Shown here: positions 1 through 4,823 of the stretch, piece by piece
Layout: each line of letters starts with the position of its first letter
Position numbering within the stretch: the first letter of the stretch is position 1
Source of the DNA: Arcobacteraceae bacterium
Lineage (GTDB): Bacteria > Campylobacterota > Campylobacteria > Campylobacterales > Arcobacteraceae
Reading direction: 5' to 3'
Length of the DNA: 7,036 nucleotides
Assembly (NCBI GenBank): GCA_023229945.1
Contig: JALNYH010000044.1
Coordinates: 1 to 7,036 of the forward strand
Notes under the pieces: generated by a model
Seen by the model: the letters and a program-made list of their open reading frames with translations, nothing else
The model's database searches: none
Told to the model about the DNA's origin: nothing
Program-made: the position numbers and the translations under genes

Positions 1-243
1 TTGGGAATTATAATACTCTATCCACATATCTTTCCAATATTCATCAGCTTCTTCTTGACATGTAGGACATAATGTAACAAAATTATCATTGTCGTCTGCA
101 TACTTGGTCATTTGCCTAGATGTGGTAGCATTGCTACTACCACACCTTTTGCAGATTTTACATCCTTCTTCAAAACCTAACTTTTTTCTTAGCGCGATAA
201 CTAAAAAAGGATTGAGATGTGCTACATCAAACGAGTCGTTCAA
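1..243 (-). CDS. Zinc-ribbon phage protein, C-terminus cut by window edge
   Basis: The minus-strand frame stays open from this start to the left edge, so the stop lies outside. About 81 codons are visible. The protein shows a Cys-rich ribbon: CKICKRCGSS, then about 28 residues later LCPTCQEE, followed by an acidic aromatic tail (DEYWKDMWIEYY). CxxC pairs at this spacing suggest one zinc ion bound by four Cys. The start is uncertain. TTG at 243 has a weak SD-like AGG about 7 bases upstream and gives an N-terminus beginning (M)NDSFDVAHLNPF. An in-frame ATG at 282 would overlap the preceding gene by 56 bases and has no SD. The frame overlaps the end of the 65-residue Cys-rich gene in a different frame, so coupled re-initiation is likely. 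Small CxxC proteins with a WxxMW-type tail recur in tailed phages, but I know of no defined function. The coding call is firm; the start and role are not. Confidence 0.75.
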   Translation of the reverse strand, partial: MNDSFDVAHLNPFLVIALRKKLGFEEGCKICKRCGSSNATTSRQMTKYADDNDNFVTLCPTCQEEADEYWKDMWIEYYNSQ

Positions 244-424
244 AATAATACCTATCTGCTTTACAGTACTTTGCCAAAACATCGCAGAGATTATCATCAG
301 TATTTGCAACACACAAATCACAAATACAACTTTCTTCTCCTCTGTTATTCATTTCTTTACGAGAGAGTTTAACCAGTTTGTACTTATTTCCGTTATATTC
401 AGCGGTAATTGTAACTTTTGACAT
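227..424 (-). CDS. Small Cys-rich phage protein (65 aa), function unknown
   Basis: The start ATG is preceded by AGAGGA at about 8 bases, a good SD. The N-terminal half is beta-like and basic (TITAEYNGNKYKLVKLSRKE). The C-terminal half carries Cys33, Cys35, Cys38, Cys47 and Cys54 and ends in an aromatic YYFERLV. A knot of four or five Cys closing on a short aromatic strand resembles many small phage proteins that probably fold around a metal ion or disulfides, but no biochemical role is known to me. The gene follows the deaminase-like gene with a 26-base gap, and its last codons overlap the next reading frame. It could in principle be fused to that frame by a +1 shift just before the stop (GTT TGA), but the ending looks natural, so I treat it as complete. 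Confidence 0.75.
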   Translation of the reverse strand: MSKVTITAEYNGNKYKLVKLSRKEMNNRGEESCICDLCVANTDDNLCDVLAKYCKADRYYFERLV

Positions 425-450
425 TTTTATGTTCCTCTATTGAGATTAAT

Positions 451-768
451 TTAAATAGTATAGGTTATATGTTGTATTCCAGCCAACTTTATGGCTTCAG
501 TACAAATCGGACAAGGTTTGGCATTTTTAGGTTTCCCATCAGAAGAATACCTACTCACAAAAATCCTGTATGCCTTATCAATATTTTTACATTTCAGTAT
601 AGCTTGAATTTCTGCATGCATAAAAATTCTATCCGGGAAACCACATTTACAAGCAAGCTTTTTTTGATAAGGATGGGTTTTTATATAGCTGTTTTTACCT
701 ATGCTAAGTATACGCCCTCGTTTATCGTAGATAATTGCTGTCATACTAGGGTGATTGTGTGATGGCAT
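451..768 (-). CDS. Compact cytidine/deoxycytidylate deaminase-like protein
   Basis: This 105-residue protein has the zinc-deaminase signature. HAE is at residues 51-53 (His zinc ligand and Glu proton shuttle), and PCPIC is at 85-89 (Cys86 and Cys89 as the other two ligands). The N-terminal strand YDKRGRILSIGKNSYIKTHP fits the first beta strands of the cytidine deaminase fold, and the end (AIKLAGIQHITYT) fits the last helix and strand. Enzymes of this superfamily replace an amino group with a carbonyl on cytosine or adenine in nucleosides, nucleotides or RNA. A phage would most plausibly use it on dCMP or a related pyrimidine to feed dUMP/dTTP synthesis. At 105 residues it is shorter than classical phage dCMP deaminases, and I see no allosteric insert. 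Substrate is therefore inferred; nucleic-acid or modified-base targets remain possible. The start has only a weak, distant SD (AAGAGA, about 12 bases), with just 8 bases separating it from the gene before. Confidence 0.87.
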   Translation of the reverse strand: MPSHNHPSMTAIIYDKRGRILSIGKNSYIKTHPYQKKLACKCGFPDRIFMHAEIQAILKCKNIDKAYRIFVSRYSSDGKPKNAKPCPICTEAIKLAGIQHITYTI

Positions 769-776
769 TTTATGTA

Positions 777-974
777 TTATCTCTTCATGATTTCGAAGGT
801 TTTAACAATCTTCCCTCTAACAAAGAATTGTTCATGACAATGTGAGCATTCTACTGGCTCCACGGTAAAATAATAAAAATTATCTTCATCTACTTCAAGG
901 CAAGCTTTACAAGAAGGGCAATCAAGGTCACCTAAACCAGACTCAGATTCTTTTAATATATTAAATTTAGTCAT
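777..974 (-). CDS. Small zinc-ribbon protein (65 aa)
   Basis: Two CxxC knuckles are visible: CPSC at residues 19-22 and CSHC at 43-46, with an extra Cys25. They are separated by a 20-residue beta-like stretch rich in aromatic and acidic residues (DEDNFYYFTVEP). This is the layout of a one-zinc ribbon. After the second knuckle comes a short strand (EQFFVRGKIVKTFEI) and a basic end. Zinc ribbons of this size usually mediate protein or nucleic-acid contacts; nothing here picks between these. The SD is moderate (AGAGAG, about 8 bases from ATG). The gene lies 24 bases after another double-knuckle protein and 8 bases before the deaminase-like gene, so these are very likely co-transcribed. Confidence 0.8.
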   Translation of the reverse strand: MTKFNILKESESGLGDLDCPSCKACLEVDEDNFYYFTVEPVECSHCHEQFFVRGKIVKTFEIMKR

Positions 975-998
975 TTTAGGTTCTCTCTATAAATCTAA

Positions 999-1250
999 TT
1001 AGCGAGTACTATGAACCCATAACTTAAAATGTGGGCCACAGTCTTCCGCAGTATATGAAGAACAACCATACTTTTCTCTTGTACCACAGTTTTCGCATCC
1101 TTTTTTAATTGTAGGTGTAGAGTCTACACCAAAGGATACTTTTACTTTGAATCCCATACCACAATTCCGACAGTTGATAAAGTTTGGTTTTGTTTCTACA
1201 TCAAGTGGCCTACTTTCACCACACTCAGGACAATACTTTGGAGTATACAT
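999..1250 (-). CDS. Protein with two Cys4 modules (83 aa)
   Basis: Two likely metal sites occur in tandem. The first is a zinc ribbon with CPECG at residues 7-11 and CRNCG at 27-31. The second is Cys52-x2-Cys55, Cys63 and Cys71 within GCENCGTREKYGCSS and an AEDCGPHFKLW segment. The second module resembles a Cys4 motif ending in an aromatic strand found in many short phage proteins; its function is unknown to me. I place the start at ATG 1250, where AAGGG lies 5 bases upstream. A GTG two codons earlier is in frame but sits inside the SD itself. No catalytic motif is seen. The role is probably structural or binding. Confidence 0.82.
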   Translation of the reverse strand: MYTPKYCPECGESRPLDVETKPNFINCRNCGMGFKVKVSFGVDSTPTIKKGCENCGTREKYGCSSYTAEDCGPHFKLWVHSTR

Positions 1251-1255
1251 ATGCA

Positions 1256-1260
1256 CCCTT
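1256..1260 (-). promoter_or_regulatory. Ribosome binding site choosing ATG 1250
   Basis: AAGGG on the minus strand is 5 bases ahead of ATG 1250. It overlaps the upstream in-frame GTG at 1256, which rules that GTG out as the start. Confidence 0.65.
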
Positions 1261-1286
1261 AATCAGTTAATTTTTAACAACTAACT

Positions 1287-1457
1287 TTATAGATAAAGTA
1301 TGACTGTTTTTTCTTCAGTATTAGAGTGTACTACCCCACCAATCTTCCACCCCATACATAAATCTTCTTTTAATACATCAGAAACATAGTCTAAATAATC
1401 TGATTTTTTAACTTCTTTTGGTATGGTGACTTTTGCTTTTTTACGACAAATTATCAT
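1287..1457 (-). CDS. Hypothetical phage protein (56 aa)
   Basis: This short gene fills what otherwise looks like a 240-base gap. ATG 1457 is preceded by TAGGAG with 7 bases of spacing, one of the best ribosome sites in the window, and the frame ends at TAA 1289. The protein has a basic N-terminus (ICRKKAKVTIPKEVKK), a helical middle (YLDYVSDVLKEDL) and two likely beta strands (MGWKIGGVVHS, KTVILYL). No family, membrane span or metal motif is visible. Its orientation and spacing match its neighbours, so it is almost certainly translated, but I cannot assign a role. Confidence 0.75.
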   Translation of the reverse strand: MIICRKKAKVTIPKEVKKSDYLDYVSDVLKEDLCMGWKIGGVVHSNTEEKTVILYL

Positions 1458-1497
1458 CAGTCTGCTCCTATAAAGTAGTAATTTATGTAACAGTTAG

Positions 1498-1764
1498 TTA
1501 TGCATCACGTAGTTTACTTAACTGTTCGATGAAATTATCTATACCTTCTTGAGAAGAAAATAAAAGTAGAAGTTCGGCATTTTCAGGTTTTACTTTCTCT
1601 TTTGGTGTAAATTCACCTAAAGGTTGTGGATCATCTGATTTATCCTGAATAGCTACCATTTTTAATTCTTCACCAGTTTCCGTGTTTTTTAGCGCGCCTC
1701 GCGTAAGTAGAAGCGTACCTTTACCGAAAATAACAAATGTCTGATTATCATCGTAGTGAATCAT
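1498..1764 (-). CDS. Hypothetical phage protein (88 aa)
   Basis: ATG 1764 follows GGGAG at 5 bases, a good SD. The N-terminal 35 residues look like paired beta strands (QTFVIFGKGTLLLTRG). A Pro/Lys/Glu-rich loop follows at about residues 45-65, and the C-terminus is a likely amphipathic helix (SQEGIDNFIEQLSKLRDA). There is no Cys, signal peptide or membrane span, so the product should be cytosolic. It lies 21 bases downstream of the lipoprotein gene and 40 bases upstream of the next gene in the same direction. I do not recognise the family. Confidence 0.75.
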   Translation of the reverse strand: MIHYDDNQTFVIFGKGTLLLTRGALKNTETGEELKMVAIQDKSDDPQPLGEFTPKEKVKPENAELLLLFSSQEGIDNFIEQLSKLRDA

Positions 1765-1785
1765 GGTAACTCCCGTAGTTAAAAT

Positions 1786-2140
1786 TTATCCTTTAGACTC
1801 GATAAAGATGTACTCTTCGACTATAGTACCATCTTCAGAAATCTTTTTTATCTCGTAAATTGCAGGATCATCTCCTTCTTTCATCTCTCTTGTCATGTGT
1901 TTAGGCTCACCAGCCTTATCTACGAAAAACAATACTATTTTTTCTCCAGGAGTAATAAAAATATGCGGAGTAATAGTATCTGTAATGGTTTTAGTAGTTA
2001 AAGCCAAAGCTTCTTTTTCCTCTGTTGACATAGAACTACTAAACGCATCCTGCATGTATTCTTTATGTATGCTGTCAGAACAACCAGCAAGCGTAAAAAA
2101 AACAAGCAACCAAGTAGCTTATGACTATGAATCTGATCAT
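1786..2140 (-). CDS. Predicted phage lipoprotein, split by a one-base frameshift in T8
   Basis: A strong SD (AAAGGAG, 8 bases) leads into ATG 2140 and the start of a signal peptide, MIRFIVISYLVACFF. The frame then enters a run of eight T (A on the plus strand, 2095-2102), goes out of phase and stops after 21 codons. If one T is removed, the frame continues as TLAGCSDSIH and on to the stop at 1786, giving 117 residues. That product is a textbook lipoprotein precursor: basic residue, hydrophobic core, LAGC lipobox with Cys20, and Ser at +2, which in Enterobacteria favours the outer membrane. The mature 98 residues are hydrophilic and acidic with possible beta strands near the end. It is not Pro-rich like Rz1-type spanins. 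As written, the downstream half could only start at TTG 2109, which has no SD and no basic signal-peptide start. The cause may be a sequencing or assembly error, a real mutation, slippage or frameshifting. A surface role such as blocking superinfection is only an inference. Confidence 0.78.
2095..2102 (-). repeat. Eight-T run that shifts the lipoprotein reading frame
   Basis: On the coding (minus) strand this is TTTTTTTT, within the signal-peptide core. Seven T would keep the SD-led frame in phase with the LAGC lipobox; eight breaks it. Homopolymers of this length are prone to sequencing error and to polymerase slippage. Confidence 0.9.
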
Positions 2141-2148
2141 TATATTAG

Positions 2149-2155
2149 CTCCTTT
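2149..2155 (-). promoter_or_regulatory. Strong ribosome binding site of the lipoprotein gene
   Basis: AAAGGAG on the minus strand, 8 bases ahead of ATG 2140. It shows that translation starts at the full signal peptide rather than at TTG 2109, which has no SD. Confidence 0.75.
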
Positions 2156-2187
2156 AAATATTAATCTTATACAGATAAAAAAGACCG

Positions 2188-2934
2188 TCATGCTGATATA
2201 CAGCAAGTAACATGTCTCTGTCTTCCGACACTAATATTGGTAGGTAGTATTTCCCCGCACTTTAAAAATTCTTCGGTAATTTTATGTATTAATTTTGTTA
2301 TAATTTTGCTATTTGGAATATTATTATGCTTACTTCTATGTTCGATAGTATTGAACACTAATTCATATTCGCTAGCGCCTCCACAGCAAGTAATAAATTT
2401 AAAATCCATGTACCGATCTTCTACTTTCCAGACAATACCCATAAAATGTTGGAGTGTATCAAACTTAGCTCTCACGATCTTGATGATAGCATCAATTGAC
2501 CAATAACAACCATATGATCCATCGGTATAAAGAGTTTCTTTGTATTTGATTACGAATTTTATTTGTTTTCTTTTATGCAAAAGAGTAATTTTTGTTGTTG
2601 AACCTTGTCCAGATATGAAAAAATTGTCACCAGAAGATTCCTCATATTCTACATCAGATATTGAAAAATTAGTCATATAGTAGTTTTTACACAAGTTGTT
2701 AAAAATATACCTTGTGTCTTTTTGAGGACGATTTATAATAGGAGTAGTATCTGACTCAGCATTATTATATCCTTCATAAGCCTTTTCAAACCAAGCATTA
2801 TCATACGCGATCCTTGAATAACTTTTTTCTATCTTATTTTTAGACAAACCAAGTCTAGCGTAGTTTACACCGAGTAAATAAGGATTTACACCAACGCCTT
2901 CTACATTAGCATTTACTACACCATAGTCTTTCAT
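2188..2934 (-). CDS. Hypothetical protein, largest gene in the window (248 aa)
   Basis: ATG 2934 has AGGAG 7 bases upstream. I do not recognise the whole protein. The first 60 residues contain NPYLLG at 17-22 and an aromatic segment, DNAWFEKAYEGYNNAE, at 45-60. An NPY...W..GY arrangement is reminiscent of the short helical motif of ribosome-modulation-factor-like and related phage proteins, but the spacing is loose and I give this little weight. Residues 75-210 alternate hydrophobic and charged residues and look beta-rich (KQIKFVIKYKETLY, VWKVEDRYMDFKFITCC). The C-terminus is a helix (KIITKLIHKITEEFLKCG) ending in CCISA. There is no signal peptide or membrane span. Its stop is 47 bases before the lipoprotein start, so the two are probably co-transcribed. 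Confidence 0.8.
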   Translation of the reverse strand: MKDYGVVNANVEGVGVNPYLLGVNYARLGLSKNKIEKSYSRIAYDNAWFEKAYEGYNNAESDTTPIINRPQKDTRYIFNNLCKNYYMTNFSISDVEYEESSGDNFFISGQGSTTKITLLHKRKQIKFVIKYKETLYTDGSYGCYWSIDAIIKIVRAKFDTLQHFMGIVWKVEDRYMDFKFITCCGGASEYELVFNTIEHRSKHNNIPNSKIITKLIHKITEEFLKCGEILPTNISVGRQRHVTCCISA

Positions 2935-2970
2935 TTTGGACTCCTGTAAGTTATGTTTTGGAATTAAAGA

Positions 2971-3198
2971 TTACAAATGGAGGTGTGTTTGGTTTACTAC
3001 TAACATTAGCTTTTCGGTATTAGCTACTTTTATACGTTCATTGTATAAAGACCTTTCTAAAATCTTACAGTTTCCGGAGCCGGAACCAAAGTATGAAGTT
3101 ACTCTCCAAATTTTGCCGGCGTAAATAGTGTATTCACCAACCGTAGGCCTTACATCTATTACTTCAACAGTTATATCTCCAATGACGTACTTAGGCAT
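2971..3198 (-). CDS. Hypothetical beta-rich phage protein (75 aa)
   Basis: ATG 3198 follows AAGGAG at 6 bases, a strong SD. The sequence reads as successive short strands (YVIGDITVEVIDV, EYTIYAGKIWRVTSYF), a Gly/Ser loop (GSGSGN), then strand or helix segments up to KLMLVVNQTHLHL. This pattern suggests a small beta barrel or sandwich, but no family motif is recognisable. It lies 29 bases after the small membrane protein gene and 36 bases before the 248-residue gene, all in the same direction. No cofactor or catalytic residues stand out. Confidence 0.78.
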   Translation of the reverse strand: MPKYVIGDITVEVIDVRPTVGEYTIYAGKIWRVTSYFGSGSGNCKILERSLYNERIKVANTEKLMLVVNQTHLHL

Positions 3199-3227
3199 CC
3201 TAATCTCCTTCTAAAGTATACGGCATT

Positions 3228-3425
3228 TTATAAAGATAGTTTAGTAAGGAAAGTATAAACTCGATAAATGGAGTAAATACCAAATGTAATGCAAGAAAGA
3301 AAACTGAATAGCAAATATGTGTCGATTTCTTTACTTAGATAGAGTTTTTCTATCACCAAAGCAATTAACAACATTCCTGCTAAGAATAACAAAGAAGATC
3401 CCATAAGTAAATCAAATATTTTCAT
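3228..3425 (-). CDS. Small two-span membrane protein (65 aa)
   Basis: The start is ATG 3425, preceded by GAGGA at 5 bases. A longer in-frame TTG start at 3458 would overlap the previous gene and has no SD. The protein begins MKIFDLLMGS, has a first hydrophobic span at about residues 7-26, a short polar loop with charges (EKLYLSKEID), a second span at about 36-56, and a basic end. Two spans in a short product would suit an inner-membrane phage protein. Holin-like activity cannot be excluded, but nothing specific supports it, and no endolysin gene is nearby. Function unknown. Confidence 0.8.
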   Translation of the reverse strand: MKIFDLLMGSSLLFLAGMLLIALVIEKLYLSKEIDTYLLFSFLSCITFGIYSIYRVYTFLTKLSL

Positions 3426-3430
3426 AGTAG

Positions 3431-3435
3431 TCCTC
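3431..3435 (-). promoter_or_regulatory. Ribosome binding site choosing ATG 3425
   Basis: GAGGA on the minus strand, 5 bases before ATG 3425. It places the start inside the longer open frame and removes an apparent overlap with the gene upstream. Confidence 0.65.
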
Positions 3436-3451
3436 AAAATATACTTAAAAT

Positions 3452-3727
3452 TTACCAAGGAATTGGTTTTAAATATACACGATGGGTATGATTATCACTA
3501 ACCGTGTCACCATTACAGTATGTTTTTTCAAAACCAAGCTTATTTAATGAAGTTGCTGTGTTAAACTGCTCTGAAAACTTCTTTACGGTGTCATCGTAAG
3601 CCATAGGCTCGAAGCAAGACATAGAAAGCTGCAAATAATTCTCTTTAATGATATCATGTAATCCTAAAATTTGGAATTTCTGCTTTCTCCCATTATACTT
3701 TGCCTTAATAATGTCGCCAGCCTTCAT
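3452..3727 (-). CDS. Hypothetical phage protein (91 aa)
   Basis: ATG 3727 follows AGAGGT at about 6 bases. The N-terminus (KAGDIIKAKYNGRKQKFQIL) reads like the first two strands of a small SH3-like barrel, with a Gly-Arg turn between them. The middle is helical and polar (YDDTVKKFSEQFNTATSLN), and the end returns to strands (HTHRVYLKPIPW). No Cys pair, signal peptide or catalytic motif is visible. It lies 18 bases after the previous gene and 26 bases before the next. The SH3-like reading is inference from the residue pattern only. Confidence 0.75.
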   Translation of the reverse strand: MKAGDIIKAKYNGRKQKFQILGLHDIIKENYLQLSMSCFEPMAYDDTVKKFSEQFNTATSLNKLGFEKTYCNGDTVSDNHTHRVYLKPIPW

Positions 3728-3745
3728 GATAGCACCTCTTTGGCT

Positions 3746-4300
3746 TTATTTATATGTAAGATTAAATGGAGTAAAAGACGTATGCTCATACCACGCTTTT
3801 AAAACTTCTCCAAAGAATTGTTTAACATTACTAACTTCCTTCGTCCAAAATTCAATAAATATCCATTTATCTCCTTCGTTATATACGTAACCACCTTGAA
3901 AAAATGGATTTACTTTTAACTCATTCTTTCTGATGTACCAAGGATCTTTTGTACGATTACTACAGATGATACTACTTATAAACTCGTGAAATTCTTTTGT
4001 TACACCTAAAACTTCTACTGCTGGCATATTACCATGCCAGTGTTTATCATAAATAGTTATTTCCATTATTTTCGTTGAAGTGTTTTTGTTGGAGTAAGTT
4101 GTCCCATAACACTCAACAATTAGTTGTCTTACTACCTCTTCCCAAAAGTCATATCTTGCTACCTCTTCCCAAAAGTCATATTCTCTTTGTTCAGCTACTT
4201 CTTTCCAGTAGTCTTTGTACAGATTATCACAATAATCAACATGATCGTCATAAGAAGCCAAAATAGGTGCTTTTTTGGATTTGGCCACGTTCTTGGTCAT
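3746..4300 (-). CDS. Hypothetical protein with tandem YDFWEEV repeats (184 aa)
   Basis: The start is ATG 4300, with AAGGAG at 7 bases. An ATG two codons earlier would sit only one base from the SD. The N-terminus is basic (TKNVAKSKK). Residues 30-58 hold a repeated aromatic-acidic helix: a degenerate DYWKEVAE, then YDFWEEVAR and YDFWEEVVR back to back. The last two copies come from a 27-base direct duplication in the DNA. The rest has a likely alpha/beta composition (MEITIYDKHWHGNMPAVEVL, KWIFIEFWTKEV) and ends in TPFNLTYK. I do not recognise the family. The repeated helix, with W and F every few residues, might be a partner-binding or coiled surface. There is no membrane span or metal motif. 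Confidence 0.8.
   Translation of the reverse strand: MTKNVAKSKKAPILASYDDHVDYCDNLYKDYWKEVAEQREYDFWEEVARYDFWEEVVRQLIVECYGTTYSNKNTSTKIMEITIYDKHWHGNMPAVEVLGVTKEFHEFISSIICSNRTKDPWYIRKNELKVNPFFQGGYVYNEGDKWIFIEFWTKEVSNVKQFFGEVLKAWYEHTSFTPFNLTYK
4127..4181. repeat. 27-bp in-frame tandem duplication
   Basis: Bases 4127-4154 and 4154-4181 match at 27 of 28 positions with a 27-base shift. They encode YDFWEEVAR and YDFWEEVVR on the minus strand. A more diverged copy (15 of 19 bases) occurs at 4195-4213, encoding DYWKEVA. Nine codons per unit keeps the frame. Confidence 0.92.
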
Positions 4301-4307
4301 GATCATT

Positions 4308-4313
4308 CTCCTT
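4308..4313 (-). promoter_or_regulatory. Ribosome binding site choosing ATG 4300
   Basis: AAGGAG on the minus strand, 7 bases from ATG 4300 but only 1 base from the in-frame ATG 4306. The downstream ATG is therefore the likely start. Confidence 0.7.
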
Positions 4314-4340
4314 TATAAGATTATTGAAGTTAATATTTAT

Positions 4341-4556
4341 TTATTTATTAACAATATGATTACATCTGATTCGCAAATCTTCTGGTATATTGGAAACCTT
4401 TAATAACTCCTTAATTAAGTCTTTAAGAAAATTATTATTATTTGCTAAAGTACTGGCTATAGATAAACTTGAGCTAGCTACTTTAGTCAGTAAAATAATA
4501 TCATTCTTTAGTTTTACATTACTTTCCAGTAGTTGAAGAGTCATTTCAGTGCTCAT
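4341..4556 (-). CDS. Small helical protein (71 aa), coupled to the gene before it
   Basis: The start ATG overlaps the stop of the previous gene as ATGA, a classic sign of translational coupling, and AGGA lies about 7 bases upstream inside that gene. The protein is almost wholly helical by composition: a leading segment (TEMTLQLLESNVKLKNDIIL), a Ser/Ala-rich stretch (VASSSLSIASTLANNNN), and an amphipathic helix with several Leu and Lys (FLKDLIKELLKVSNIPEDL). It ends in a basic segment with a single Cys. It may be a coiled coil or oligomer, but no family is recognised. Coupling suggests matched output with the zinc-binding protein encoded just before it. Confidence 0.75.
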   Translation of the reverse strand: MSTEMTLQLLESNVKLKNDIILLTKVASSSLSIASTLANNNNFLKDLIKELLKVSNIPEDLRIRCNHIVNK

Positions 4557-4813
4557 TGTTTTTCCTGTAACTTTTTATAAAAAGCCGGGGAATAAGGAGA
4601 AGCTGCCTCAATCCATTTACCATCTTTGAAGTCAAGTTTACCTTGATAAACTAAATCTCCTTTTTCTTGGTAGGTTTTTTCACCAGGACATTCCGTAGTA
4701 ATACTCCCTTCAACATGTCCACAAATTTTACAAATAAATAGTCCTCCATCGCAGATGGGACAAACTCCTGGTTTTTGACAATTCTCGTGTGTTACCCAAA
4801 TATGTTCCATCAT
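4553..4813 (-). CDS. Zinc-binding phage protein with a TTECPG motif (85-86 aa)
   Basis: The protein has a Cys cluster in its first half: CPIC, CKICGHVEGS, then TTECPGE. The order CxxC...CxxCG..EG..TTxCPG is one I associate with a recurrent small phage protein of unknown role; here Cys17, Cys20, Cys27, Cys30 and Cys41 (numbered from the second Met) probably bind zinc. The second half (VYQGKLDFKDGKWIEA, then SPYSPAFYKKLQEKQ) is a beta hairpin followed by a tail. Two adjacent ATG codons compete. The second (4810) is better spaced from AAGGGG, so the product is probably 85 residues. It overlaps the next start by 4 bases. A nucleic-acid-binding role is plausible but not shown. Confidence 0.82.
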   Translation of the reverse strand: MMEHIWVTHENCQKPGVCPICDGGLFICKICGHVEGSITTECPGEKTYQEKGDLVYQGKLDFKDGKWIEAASPYSPAFYKKLQEKQ

Positions 4814-4823
4814 ACACCCCTTT

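Noticed and set aside
89..421. Plus-strand open frame of 110 codons
   Set aside because: It lies opposite two minus-strand coding frames with SDs or Cys motifs, its protein looks random and low-complexity, and it is the only orientation conflict. It is a shadow.
418..762. Plus-strand open frame opposite the deaminase-like gene
   Set aside because: The minus strand here encodes intact HAE and PCPIC motifs. The plus-strand product has no such logic.
1266..1284. Small inverted repeat around GTTAATTTTTAAC
   Set aside because: The stem is very short and pure AT apart from one or two pairs, with no following T tract. It is expected by chance at this base composition.
2177..2205. Possible terminator: stem TGCTG/CAGCA followed by a T6 run on the minus strand
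   Set aside because: The stem is only 5 bp, lies within coding sequence, and is 8 bases from the T run, so it does not look like a working factor-independent terminator.
1895..2506. Plus-strand open frames opposite the lipoprotein and the 248-residue gene
   Set aside because: No supporting SD or motif. They mirror minus-strand coding sequence.
3426..3458. Longer TTG start for the two-span membrane protein
   Set aside because: It has no SD, overlaps the gene upstream, and would place polar residues before the span, whereas ATG 3425 has GAGGA at good spacing.
4331..4350. ATTT-type simple repeat between genes, considered as a promoter or AT-rich site
   Set aside because: No -35/-10 pair at proper spacing can be made out. 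It is only a short low-complexity stretch overlapping a stop codon.
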